Shown here: positions 17,235-26,136 of the stretch, piece by piece
How the letters are laid out: each line of letters begins with the position of its first letter
Position numbering within the stretch: the first letter of the stretch is position 1
NCBI GenBank assembly: GCA_014801955.1
Contig: JAAVDE010000041.1
Coordinates: forward strand, 50,870-114,869
Direction of reading: 5' to 3'
DNA length: 64,000 nucleotides
Origin: Bacteroides sp.
GTDB lineage: Bacteria; Bacteroidota; Bacteroidia; Bacteroidales; Muribaculaceae
Made by a program: the position numbers and the translations under genes
Notes under the pieces: generated by a model
Databases searched by the model: none
Told to the model about the DNA's origin: nothing
Seen by the model: the letters and a program-made list of their open reading frames with translations, nothing else

Positions 17235-17738
17235 ATGAAGAAACTGCTATCACTGTTGCTGCTAACCCTCGCCGTTAGCTTCGGAGCCTGCGCCCAGGCT
17301 CCCTCTCCCGGCATTCCCGACGGAACCGCCGCCCCTAACTTCACCCTGCCCGACGCCCAAGGCAAGGAAATCAGCCTGTCGGACCTCAAGGGCAAATGGG
17401 TAGTTCTGGACTTTTGGGGCTCATGGTGCCGCTGGTGCATCAAAGGCTTCCCCCAGATGAAAGAAAACTACGCCAAGCTGGGCGACAAGGTTGCCTTTGT
17501 CGGCGTTGCCTGCCGCGACTCCAAAGAAAACTGGCTCAAGGCCCTCGACCAATATAAGCTCCCCTGGATTAACCTCTGGGCCAACGACGACAACCTGAAA
17601 AAAATCTCTGCCGACTACTCGCTGCGCGGCTTCCCGACCAAGCTCATCATCGACCCCGCAGGCAAAGTGCGCAACACGACCATCGGCGAAGACCCCGCCT
17701 TCTACGACACCCTCAACTCTCTCATCTCCGGCAAATAA
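17235..17738 (+). CDS. TlpA/ResA-like thioredoxin-fold lipoprotein
   Basis: 167 residues from the ATG at 17235. Signal peptide ending in SFGAC gives a likely lipobox Cys. The mature part begins GTAAPNFTLPDAQGKEISLS, the usual AhpC/TSA-Redoxin opening, and contains FWGSWCRWC, i.e. a CxxC redox site with the unusual pair CRWC, then GFPTKLIIDPAGKV with the cis-Pro loop. Family members are periplasmic thiol-disulfide oxidoreductases used in cytochrome c maturation, disulfide reduction or oxidative stress. Probably co-transcribed with the 5-alpha-reductase; whether the two work together is unknown. Confidence 0.9.
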   Translation: MKKLLSLLLLTLAVSFGACAQAPSPGIPDGTAAPNFTLPDAQGKEISLSDLKGKWVVLDFWGSWCRWCIKGFPQMKENYAKLGDKVAFVGVACRDSKENWLKALDQYKLPWINLWANDDNLKKISADYSLRGFPTKLIIDPAGKVRNTTIGEDPAFYDTLNSLISGK

Positions 17739-17761
17739 TCCCCTCCCGAACCGACCCCAAC

Positions 17762-17802
17762 AACCGGAGGTAAACACCCGCAAGCGGCGTTTACCCCCGG
17801 TT
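17762..17802 (+). terminator. Hairpin terminator after the TlpA-like gene
   Basis: AACCGG-A-GGTAAAC pairs with GTTTACC-C-CCGGTT around a GC-rich loop (13 pairs, one mismatch). The following T-run is weak. Confidence 0.6.
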
Positions 17803-17846
17803 TCACTTTCCCGATATTACAATTTCATCACAAACCCGCCTAAAAT

Positions 17847-17878
17847 TTTGGCTGACACGAGAAAAATGCCTAACTTTG
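17847..17878 (+). promoter_or_regulatory. Promoter for the outer-membrane barrel gene
   Basis: TTTG (17847-17850), 20-bp spacer, TAACTTTG (17871-17878); the start codon is at 17909. Confidence 0.8.
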
Positions 17879-17908
17879 GGCATTTCACGTTTTCAACATT
17901 ATCGTATT

Positions 17909-20900
17909 ATGAGTAAGAGTATTATGATTAAAGGACTTTGCGGATATTCGTTTCGTATGTTTATGGTTGTGCTCTTGGTCATCTGCACATTCACGCCGGG
18001 CATAGCTTCGCCCAGAAAGAGCCGAACTATTGAGCTTCATGTTGTTGATGCGGAAACTAAAAAGCCGTTAATGGCAAGAGTTACGATTTTTCGATATACC
18101 GACACGATTACCAAACGGGCTGAACAGGTCGGCGATGCGCTTATCGGTGTTGACGGAGTTGCTCAGGTCCGGCTGCGTACTCCAATTCAAGCAGGCGAGC
18201 GATATAGAGTTCATACACTTCCGGTCAGCAAATATACCTATGTTGCCGGAGTAAAAAAGCCGACTATTGCCCGCTATTACCATGTTTCAATTGACCCATT
18301 CAATATCCCGGACGATTTCGGAGACGTAGTCGTTTTCCCCGTTATTGAGGCGAAGAAACTTTCCCCGGAGGAATTGGCACTCGCCCGAGAGTATAATAAA
18401 CGTACACCCTACGACGATTACGGCGATGAGGAGGCTGATGATTCCGAAGTTGAGGGAACGGGGAAGATGCTCAACGAGGTAACGGTTTCGGCTACGAAGA
18501 TTGAGTTTTATCAAAAGGGAGATACGTTGATTTATAATGCCGACGCATTTAAGTTGGGAGAGGGAGCCACACTCGACGCTCTGCTGGCAAAAATGCCGGG
18601 CATTGAGCTGCGAAGCGGGGGCGTTATTTACTGCAACGGTCGCAGGCTGGAGCGGTTGCTGATTAATGGCCGAAATCTTTTTAATGGCCGCAACGAACTG
18701 ATGCTGGAGAATATAGCCGCTTATACTATCAAGGATATTGCCGTCTACGACAAGCGAGGACGAATCTCGGAGCTTATGGGTCGCAACACCGGCGATTCAA
18801 ATTATGTTATGGACGTTAGGCTGAAACGCGAGTATTCGATGGGCGGAACGCTCAACGCCGAGGCCGGATATGGAACAAAGAACCGCTACACGGGGAAATT
18901 GTTTGGAATGTGGTATTCGGACTTCGTTGCGCTGAACGCCTATGGGAACATGAATAATCTGTCGAACGACAAAATGCCCGGCGCCAAGGATGATTTCACG
19001 GTCGAGGATATTCACAACCGCCCCGGAGAGATGACTACCAAGGCCGGGGGCCTGAGCTATAATGCAAAGCAGTTTCGCGGGCAGTGGGAGCTGTCGGGGA
19101 GCGTCGACGTTAAGGACCGCAACGTTATTGACCGGCGCCAAAGCCAGCAGGAGTCGTTTTATCAGGCAGGTAATATTTTCGACTACTCATGGGCCGACGC
19201 AAACCGCCGCGATTTCTCGGTTGCCACCCAACATAATTTCTTTACCAAGCTCGGCTCGCGGGCCATTCTGGAGATTAAGCCGTCGTATAGCTACGGCAAC
19301 GAACGCCGGAGCAGCAACAGCGTTTCCGGCCAGTTCCGGCGCGAAATGGAGGGGCTGACCGCGGGCAACATCGAGGATTCCTTCAAGTCGCGCGCCGAGG
19401 AGCAAACGGAAGCCGACTCGGCTGCGATTAACCGCCGCGTTAATGAAGCGGCGTCGTTCAAGAAGGTTCATCGGGCAAAGCTGGTCGTTTCGTCGAACAT
19501 AAAGGTGTTCGACATCGGTGCGCAGCCTTCGATGCTGACCGTCGGGGCCTCGGGGGATTACAGCGGCAACCGGGGCGACTCCTTTCAGCGCTACCGCTAT
19601 AACTTCGGCGACCCGGAGCAGGCTCCGCTGCTGTCTCATCTATATCACCGCAATCGGCCCGACGACCGCAAGGCGGTTTCGGCCTGGGCGGGGCTAACGA
19701 CGTTTTTGGATTTTCTGCGTATTTTCATTCCCGTCAACTATACGTTTGACCACGAGGAAATCAAGCATCATTCGTCGGCCTACCTGCTGAGTTCGCTGAA
19801 TGACTACGACGCCATTGAATGGCCTCTGGATTCGGTTCCACCGGCCGATGTTTATCAACCGGTGATTGACCCCTCGCAGGGCTATGAAAGCCGCGAGGTC
19901 ATAACCTCACACCGCATCGACGCCTTCATGAACCAGTCGATGGCCTATTTCCCCAAACCGGATTCGCGCTATGGGTTCAGCGTGGTTCCGGGCGCATCGG
20001 TGACGTTCAAGCATAGCAGCTATGAGTATTTCACCAACGGAGAGCAGCAGCATATAAATCGCACCACCGCTTTGCCCCGCCTGAGCCTTGCGTTCGGAGT
20101 TGAGCGGCGGCAGTCGTGGAAACATAGCATCGGCGCAGACTGGTCGCTATCCGACAGTCCGCTCTACCAGTTCGTTAACCGTCCGTCCGACGGCCTGACG
20201 CACTATATCGGCAATAACGAGGTTAAAAACAGCGGACAGCTGACGCTGCGCTACTCCTACTATCTCAGAAAGCCCAGGATTCAACACGACGTTGACGCCA
20301 GGTATATCCGCCGGACCAATTCGCTGGTGCTGACCAGCGCCTTCGACCGGCAAACAGGCGAAACATTCTGGATGCCACGCTATGCGGGCGGCAATTTCGA
20401 CATAATAGCTTCTTATCGGCTGTTCAGCTATCTGGACCGCGACCGCCGCTGGTCGATTTCGTCAAAAACACAGTTGCGCATGGACCGCACCTCGGACTTC
20501 TCAACGTCGTTCAACAGCGGCGACGTCGACCTGACGGCCGAAACCGCGCAGTATAGCATTCACCGCTACACGGCCGAAGAAAACCTCAGAATCAGCTGGC
20601 GAAAGGGAGTGGCGGACCTCAGTGCGTTTGCCGACGTTAAATTCAACCGCTACACCGGCGAGCGCGATAATTTCATTCCGTTCAACTCCCAAATCTACAA
20701 CTACGGAGCAACGGCGACGCTTTCGCTGCCCAAGGGGTGGAGCGTTCAAACCGACATGACCGTTTATACCCGCCGCGGATTCCTCGATTCGCGCGCCAAC
20801 ACGACCGACTTCGTTTGGAATGCCCGCCTGGCCAAGTCGATTCTCAGCGGCTCGCTGACCTTCATCATCGACGGCTACGACATTCTTAATCAGCTGAGCA

Positions 20901-21053
20901 ACAATAACCTACACGGTCAACGCGCAGGCCCGCACTGTTGTGACGACCAACGTTCTGCCGTCGTATTTCCTGATGAGGGTGGTCTATCGCTTCCACCGGG
21001 GGCCGAAAGTTCAGGTTCAGCAACTCGACAGAGGAACGACCATCAACCTCTGA
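17909..21053 (+). CDS. TonB-receptor-like outer-membrane beta-barrel protein, frameshifted near its 3' end
   Basis: About 1,048 residues when the frame is restored. ATG at 17909 with a long signal peptide ending around GIASP. A carboxypeptidase-regulatory-like domain comes first (TIELHVVDAETKKPLMARVT), then a plug-like segment (LNEVTVSATKIEFYQKGDTL; LDALLAKMPGIELRSGGVIY), then a barrel of about 700 residues. Such proteins sit in the outer membrane; whether it is TonB-dependent is unclear and no partner SusD gene is present. In the annotated frame the last 72 residues are nonsense running into the histidine kinase gene. Dropping one base in AACAATAACC near 20900-20908 gives TYTVNAQARTVVTTNVLPSY and a barrel-like end stopping at 21053. 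So there is one extra base: a real mutation or a sequencing error. The first 800 bases look AT-richer than the barrel part. Confidence 0.82.
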
Positions 21054-21065
21054 CAACCCCTGCCG

Positions 21066-22250
21066 TCAGGCCAGGGGGAACTGGAGGCGGAAGGTGGTTG
21101 CGCGGTTGGGCTCGGAGGCCTTGACGAAGATGTGGCCGTGGTGGTAGTCGTCGACTATCCGCTTGGCCAGGGTCAGGCCGAGGCCCCAGCCGCGCTTCTT
21201 GGTTGTGTAGCCGGGATTGAAAATAGTTTTGAAATCCTTGCGGGCAATGCCCTTGCCGGTGTCGGTTACTTCAACAACGGCGTCCGAGCCGTCGACAAAG
21301 GTTGTGATTTCAATGGAGCCGTGGCCTTCCATTGCGTCAACGGCGTTTTTAATCAGGTTTTCGAGCACCCAGGCGAGCAGGTCGGTCGAGAGCTCAACGC
21401 GCAGCGGCTCGGCGGAGGTTGTCAGCGTCAGCCTCACGCCGGATGAGATGCGCGTTCTCATGTAGTCGACCGCGTGTTCAACAACCGAGTTCAGATCGGC
21501 AGCGACCATTACCGGCGGCGAGCCGATTTTTGAGAAGCGCGAGGCAATGACGTTCAGGCGGTTAACGTCTTTGTTCATTTCGGCAACCACGTCGGAATCA
21601 ACGCCGTAGCCGGGAAGGATTTCGACCCATGCCATCAGCGAGGAGATGGGAGTTCCGAGCTGGTGGGCGGTTTCTTTCGACAGGCCGACCCAGACCTTGT
21701 TTTGCTCGGCGCGCTTGGTTGCGGAAACGGCATAGTAAACAACGAAGATGAAGCCGGCCATGACGGCCAGCTGAACGTAGGGGTACCAGCTGAGGCGGCG
21801 CAGCAGCAGGGAGTCTTCGTAGTAGAGATGCTGGTTAATGCCCGGGGCGATAACGATTGTTATTACGTTTTCAGACTTTTTCAGCGACGCCAGGTGCTCG
21901 CGCAGGAAGCGTTCGTTTTCGGCCGTGAGCTCCCAGGGGGGGAGTGTGTCGTTATTTTCGGGCAGGTTGAAGTTCAGGTGGTCGAGAATGTTGTCGCTGT
22001 CGTCGACCAGAATGACGGGAATGGTAGAGTTTCCCTTGATGATGGAGAGGAGAAAGTCGAGGTTAGTCGACGAATCGGCCGAGGCGATTTCGCGGGTTGC
22101 GTCGGCCCAGATTTGCATGCGCGCGCGCTCCTGGGCCGACAGGTCATTGACCAGGCGGTCCGACACCCATAAAAAAGCGGCCACCACGGCCACTGTGGCG
22201 AGCATGAACGCCAGAGTGCCGCGGCGGCGTATGTCGTAGAGATTAGGCAT
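21066..22250 (-). CDS. Membrane sensor histidine kinase
   Basis: 394 residues from the ATG at 22250 (MPNLYDIRRRG); the TTG at 22256 is less likely. Membrane helices at about 12-29 and 155-175 enclose a periplasmic sensor of about 125 residues. The cytoplasmic part has the H-box ETAHQLGTPISSLMAW (phospho-acceptor His), N-box ENLIKNAVDAM, G1 DTGKGI and G2 GWGLGLTLAKRI. It should autophosphorylate and signal to a response regulator, but none is encoded next to it. Its start overlaps the end of the HIT gene (ATGCCTAA), so greA, hit and this kinase form one operon. The signal it senses is unknown. Confidence 0.93.
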   Translation of the reverse strand: MPNLYDIRRRGTLAFMLATVAVVAAFLWVSDRLVNDLSAQERARMQIWADATREIASADSSTNLDFLLSIIKGNSTIPVILVDDSDNILDHLNFNLPENNDTLPPWELTAENERFLREHLASLKKSENVITIVIAPGINQHLYYEDSLLLRRLSWYPYVQLAVMAGFIFVVYYAVSATKRAEQNKVWVGLSKETAHQLGTPISSLMAWVEILPGYGVDSDVVAEMNKDVNRLNVIASRFSKIGSPPVMVAADLNSVVEHAVDYMRTRISSGVRLTLTTSAEPLRVELSTDLLAWVLENLIKNAVDAMEGHGSIEITTFVDGSDAVVEVTDTGKGIARKDFKTIFNPGYTTKKRGWGLGLTLAKRIVDDYHHGHIFVKASEPNRATTFRLQFPLA

Positions 22251-22632
22251 TCGCAATAGCCTCGGCTATGCGTTGCATCTCTTCGGGGGCGATTTGGCGC
22301 TTGGGGGCGCGGAAGTCCATGTCGGCCTCGGTCTGAAGCGGAACGAGGTGGATATGGGCGTGAGGCACCTCCATTCCAAGCACGGCAACGCCGACGCGCT
22401 GACAGGGCATGGCTTTCTTGACTTTCAGCGCCACCTTGCGGGCAAATTCCATCAGCGCGCCATATTCCTCGGGCTCGAGGTCAAACAGGTAGTCGACCTC
22501 GCGGCGGGGAATCACGAGCACATGGCCCGGCGCCATCGGGTTGATGTCGAGAAAGGCGAAGTGGCGGTCGTCTTCGGCCACCTTATAGGAAGTAATCTCG
22601 CCTGCGGCGATTCGCGAAAAAATCGAGGCCAT
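22243..22632 (-). CDS. HIT-family nucleotide hydrolase (histidine triad)
   Basis: 129 residues. Opens MASIFSRIAAGEITSYKVAE, the conserved HIT start, and carries HAHIHLVPL, the histidine triad HxHxHxx, near residue 97. Family members hydrolyse nucleoside phosphoramidates or dinucleotides. Start codon shares one base with the greA stop (TGATG) and its own stop lies inside the kinase start, so translation is probably coupled along the operon. Cytoplasmic; exact substrate unknown. Confidence 0.95.
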   Translation of the reverse strand: MASIFSRIAAGEITSYKVAEDDRHFAFLDINPMAPGHVLVIPRREVDYLFDLEPEEYGALMEFARKVALKVKKAMPCQRVGVAVLGMEVPHAHIHLVPLQTEADMDFRAPKRQIAPEEMQRIAEAIANA

Positions 22633-23102
22633 CAGATTGCAATTTCAACGATTTCGAACTTCATCATGCCGGCGGGCACGCGGATGTCAACAACGTCGCC
22701 GAGCTTATGGCCGAGCAAGCCCTGGGCGATAGGGGTTGAGGTTCCGATTTTTTTCTCCTTGAGGTTGGCCTCAGAGTCGGCAACGATGGTATATTCGGCA
22801 ACGGCGCCGTTGGCGTGGTTTTTGATTTTGACGCGGTTCATTATCTGCACCTCGTCGGTGTTGAGTTTGCTTTCGTCGATGATGCGCGCGTTGGCCACGA
22901 GGTCCTTGAGCTGGGCGATTTTCATTTCGAGCAGGCCCTGAGCCTCCTTGGCGGCGTCGTATTCGGCGTTTTCAGAGAGGTCGCCCTTGTCGCGGGCTTC
23001 GGCGATAGCGGCAGAGATTCTCGGACGTTCAACGGATTCCATGTAGGCGATTTCTTCCATTTTTTTCTTGTATCCGTCTTTGGTCATGTAAGTTATAGCC
23101 AT
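22632..23102 (-). CDS. greA: Transcription elongation factor GreA
   Basis: 156 residues, full length. The N-terminal coiled coil (YMTKDGYKKKMEEIAYMESV) with acidic tip DLSENAEYDAAKEAQ and the C-terminal FKBP-like domain (STPIAQGLLGHKLGDVVDI) are diagnostic. GreA enters the RNA polymerase secondary channel and stimulates cleavage of backtracked transcripts. First gene of the greA-hit-kinase operon, with a leader of about 115 bases. Confidence 0.97.
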   Translation of the reverse strand: MAITYMTKDGYKKKMEEIAYMESVERPRISAAIAEARDKGDLSENAEYDAAKEAQGLLEMKIAQLKDLVANARIIDESKLNTDEVQIMNRVKIKNHANGAVAEYTIVADSEANLKEKKIGTSTPIAQGLLGHKLGDVVDIRVPAGMMKFEIVEIAI

Positions 23103-23214
23103 GATAAGATGTTAAATAAGGTTGTTCAATAATAGTAAAAAAATAATCTCGCGGCGTTTGCGCCGTCGAGACCCTGAGGGCAATAGCACCGGCGAGCCGG
23201 CGCGATTAACGGCG

Positions 23215-23222
23215 CAAAGTTA
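23215..23222 (-). promoter_or_regulatory. Minus-strand promoter -7 element for the greA operon
   Basis: CAAAGTTA on the plus strand (TAACTTTG toward greA), about 112 bases before the GreA start. The leader holds GC-rich hairpins (GGCG TTT GCGCC; CGCCGG CT CGCCGG-type pairing). Confidence 0.75.
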
Positions 23223-23257
23223 CGCAAAAAACTCCAAACTAAAAAACTTTTCTTCAA

Positions 23258-23381
23258 AATTAGTAATTAGGAATTAGTAATTAGTAATTGGGAGCGAAGA
23301 AGCTGGATTCAGGAATTGCTAATTGCTAATTACTCATTACTAATTGAAAAATTACTAATTACTAATTACTCATTACTAATT
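23258..23381. repeat. AT-rich degenerate repeat array forming a large inverted repeat
   Basis: Left block (23258-23290) is built of AATTAGTAATTAG units. After a 22-base spacer, the right block (23313-23381) is built of the reverse-complement units ATTACTAATT with variants ATTACTC and ATTGCTA. It lies between the stop codon of the MG2/plug gene and the greA promoter and could fold as a long A/U stem. No coding potential. Confidence 0.8.
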
Positions 23382-25951
23382 CACTTGGTGAGGCGGCCGG
23401 AGGGGGTGAGGGCGGTGGCGTCGACGTTGAAGGTGCGGGCCGTGGAGTTGTTGTAGAACCGGATGCGGGCCGAGCCGGTGGCGTCGGGCCGCAGGTCGGG
23501 ATTCCAGTAGAGGGTGCGGCGATAGTCGGGTTCCACGGGGGGCACCGTCGAGTAGTCGGGCGAGTAAAACTCAACAGCCGGAACGGTGTAGCCCTCGATA
23601 ATGTCGCGGCGAACGCCGTTTTGAACCGTTGAGCGGCGGTCGGGATAAAACTCGATAAAGACCACGCAGCCATAGGTTTTGGAGGCATCCTTGAGAGTGT
23701 CGAAGCGCGACTTGCCGGTTCGGTCAGCCATTCGGGCGGCGCAGGCAACCATTGCATCGGCGCGATTGTTGATAAAGATGTTTTTAACGTAGTCGGCGGG
23801 GATTTTTCCGAGATAGGGAGAGTGCATGGACATGTCGCCGTCGGAGGTTGTCATAACGTCGTCAACGCCCATGATTTCGTCGAGCACGGCCTTGTTTGAC
23901 CCGAAGTCGGGGTCGGCGAAGAGCAGGGCGAGCTTGCCGTCGTAGCAGAGCGAGTCGTTTTTATCGACGTAGAACTTGCTGTCAATCTGAGGAAGCACGT
24001 CGTTGAGCGTTCGCAGGCGGCGTTTGCCTTTGTCGCGCAGGGAGTTGACCTCCTTCATGATGTCGTAGGCCGCAAAGGAGGTTTCCATGTAGCCGGCCAT
24101 TTCCTGCGAGGCGGTATATTCGGCGGTGACCTCGACCTCGTTGAGAGTCTTCATGCCGGGAATCACCAGGTTGGAGGCGGCGGAGTCGGCGGCGACGAGG
24201 TCGGCGCCCGGAGCAATGATAACGCTGTCGATAACAACCTCCGACTCGCCCAGCTCATAGCGGCGCGGCGCGGGGTGTTCGCTCAGGTCAAGAAAGATTC
24301 GGTTGCTGCTGACCTTGTCCTTGTTCGAGGAGGAGATGATGGTCAGCCAGTTGCCGGCGAGACTGTCGCGGAAGGTGAAGCGACCGTCGGCGTCGGTCGT
24401 GAAGGTATAGGTTTTCATAACGCCGGTAGTGTCCGTGCGGCTGAGCATGGCCGACACCGAGATGTTGGCCTTGGGCTTGTTGCGGTAGCGCTCGAGAATA
24501 CGTCCGCGAACCTCGATGGCCTGCTCGGGCATGGAGTCGAGGCGCACGGGTTCCATGCCGGCGAGCTCGCTCCAGGAGTAGCGGCGCCAGCCCTGAACCA
24601 TCAGCAGGTTGTCGAGGTCGGCTTCGTGGCCCGGCTCGAAATAGTAGGCGGGATTATGGAGGTAGCCGCGGATTTCGGAGGCCAGCAGCAGGTCGGCCAT
24701 GATGTTGGAGCCGTAGGCGGCATGGTTGTCTGCGTCGGTAACGGAGATTGAGAAGGGGGTCGTCACGGCGGCGCCGGTCTTGGCGTCGGCGAGCTTGACG
24801 CTGAGGTCCACGGGTTCGAAGGGTTGGTATTGAGCCTTGTTGAACGAGTAGTCAACATCGATGTAGTCGCCCCGGTTATGGAAGAAGAGGCGGTCGGCCA
24901 CGGGCAGGCCGGCGGCGTTGAAAATGGTTAGCTGGGCAACTCCCGAGGGCATTTTGAGGGTCGACATGCTGAAGGTGGCCGATGGCTCCTCGGTGAGGTC
25001 AACGATCGTTCGGCCATAGAGCTCGCCGCGACAGGTCAGGCTGACGCCCACGGTCTGCGTCGGGCAGCCGGGGGTGCGGCTGAGGGTAACTTCGATGCCG
25101 TTAGGGTTCTGCAGGGCGTCGACGGCCAGGGCAATGCCTTCGGGCTCAACGGCGGGGAGGTCGCGACGATACTGCTTGCCATCGACGGTCAGCTCGGCAA
25201 CATAGCGATCCGCGGCGGCGGGGGTGAACTCAACGGTTCCGCGCCCCATGTGGCCGCTGCTGAAGGTGGCGACCTCGTTGCCGGCGCGGTCGAGGATGCG
25301 CCCCTGAGCCTCGACGAGCGGGCGCCCGGAGGCGGTCAGCTCAAAGGCCACGCGGGCGGGGAGGCCGCCAACGAGGTGGCCGCCCTCGGGATAGAATTTC
25401 ATGTCAACCTTTTCGGCCTTGAGCTTCGCGGGGCGGAGCATGGGAACGTTTTTGAACTGCTGGTTCAGGATTGTTCGCTCGGCCCAGTCGCCTTCGGTTT
25501 TGGGCGCCGCGAAGATAGGCACCACCCGCGAATAGATTGCCTCGGGGCCGAAGTTGAGCATATAGCGCGTGTAGGCGCGGATTTCGTAGTAGCCGGAATA
25601 GAAGGGAGTTTCGTTAGCCAGCAAAGAGCCGCTGCAGCGGCCATCGACGGCGTTGAGCACGCAGCGGTCAATAATCTTGCCGCCGGGGTTGAGCAGCTCA
25701 ACGTAGACGGTGCGGCTGAGGCTCGAGGGTTTGAGTTTGCCGGAGGTTACGAGGTAGCAGGCGAAATAGATTCGGTCACCGCGATAGTAGGAGTTATTGT
25801 CGAGGTGGAGATAAATCATTTCCTGGGGAATCAGACCGGAGTGGCGCGCGGTCGTTGCATGATAAACGGTCAGCGAGTCAATCGCGGTTTCCTGGCCGAA
25901 CGAAACGAGCGGCAGCAACAGAGCAATAAGCGAAACGAATAATGAGCGCAT
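23381..25951 (-). CDS. MG2-domain / plug-domain surface protein (macroglobulin-like, Bacteroidota type)
   Basis: 856 residues from the ATG at 25951 (MRSLFVSLIALLLPLVSFGQE, a signal peptide); the ORF-track start 25 codons earlier lies upstream of the promoter. The N-terminus carries an MG2 macroglobulin-like domain (MIYLHLDNNSYYRGDRIYFA), followed by Ig/MG-like modules and a carboxypeptidase-regulatory-like repeat (VRGRILERYRNKPKANISVS). Residues about 620-760 contain LNEVEVTAEYT and a segment resembling a TonB plug domain without any barrel after it. Probably a periplasmic or outer-membrane-associated protein; its function is not established. Its single-gene unit is divergent from the DXS-like gene. 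Confidence 0.75.
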   Translation of the reverse strand: MRSLFVSLIALLLPLVSFGQETAIDSLTVYHATTARHSGLIPQEMIYLHLDNNSYYRGDRIYFACYLVTSGKLKPSSLSRTVYVELLNPGGKIIDRCVLNAVDGRCSGSLLANETPFYSGYYEIRAYTRYMLNFGPEAIYSRVVPIFAAPKTEGDWAERTILNQQFKNVPMLRPAKLKAEKVDMKFYPEGGHLVGGLPARVAFELTASGRPLVEAQGRILDRAGNEVATFSSGHMGRGTVEFTPAAADRYVAELTVDGKQYRRDLPAVEPEGIALAVDALQNPNGIEVTLSRTPGCPTQTVGVSLTCRGELYGRTIVDLTEEPSATFSMSTLKMPSGVAQLTIFNAAGLPVADRLFFHNRGDYIDVDYSFNKAQYQPFEPVDLSVKLADAKTGAAVTTPFSISVTDADNHAAYGSNIMADLLLASEIRGYLHNPAYYFEPGHEADLDNLLMVQGWRRYSWSELAGMEPVRLDSMPEQAIEVRGRILERYRNKPKANISVSAMLSRTDTTGVMKTYTFTTDADGRFTFRDSLAGNWLTIISSSNKDKVSSNRIFLDLSEHPAPRRYELGESEVVIDSVIIAPGADLVAADSAASNLVIPGMKTLNEVEVTAEYTASQEMAGYMETSFAAYDIMKEVNSLRDKGKRRLRTLNDVLPQIDSKFYVDKNDSLCYDGKLALLFADPDFGSNKAVLDEIMGVDDVMTTSDGDMSMHSPYLGKIPADYVKNIFINNRADAMVACAARMADRTGKSRFDTLKDASKTYGCVVFIEFYPDRRSTVQNGVRRDIIEGYTVPAVEFYSPDYSTVPPVEPDYRRTLYWNPDLRPDATGSARIRFYNNSTARTFNVDATALTPSGRLTK

Positions 25952-25996
25952 AGCAAAAATAACGAAATGAATGGTTGGTGGATTGATTAACAGCGA

Positions 25997-26004
25997 CAAA
26001 GTTA
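25997..26004 (-). promoter_or_regulatory. Minus-strand promoter -7 element for the MG2/plug gene
   Basis: CAAAGTTA on the plus strand (TAACTTTG reversed), about 45 bases before the start codon; a TATTG 19 bases upstream may be the -33 element. Confidence 0.7.
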
Positions 26005-26097
26005 AGCATTTTTTGGCAAAAAACAATATCTTCGGGCAAAAACCGCCGGTTTTAATAATTTCGGCCTGATCTTTATGGTTAAATTTATATAATTTCG

Positions 26098-26105
26098 TAA
26101 CTTTG
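26098..26105 (+). promoter_or_regulatory. Promoter -7 element for the DXS-like gene
   Basis: TAACTTTG followed by C, 31 bases before the ATG at 26137, divergent from the MG2/plug promoter. Confidence 0.75.
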
Positions 26106-26136
26106 CAGAGATTTCAAATGTTGATTCAATCAGATT

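Noticed and set aside
21054-21124. C-terminal extension of the barrel ORF into the kinase gene
   Set aside because: Out-of-frame reading after a one-base shift; restoring the frame gives a stop at 21053.
23258-23381. CRISPR-like array
   Set aside because: Units are short, overlapping, AT-only and in both orientations, with no unique spacers of even length and no cas genes nearby.
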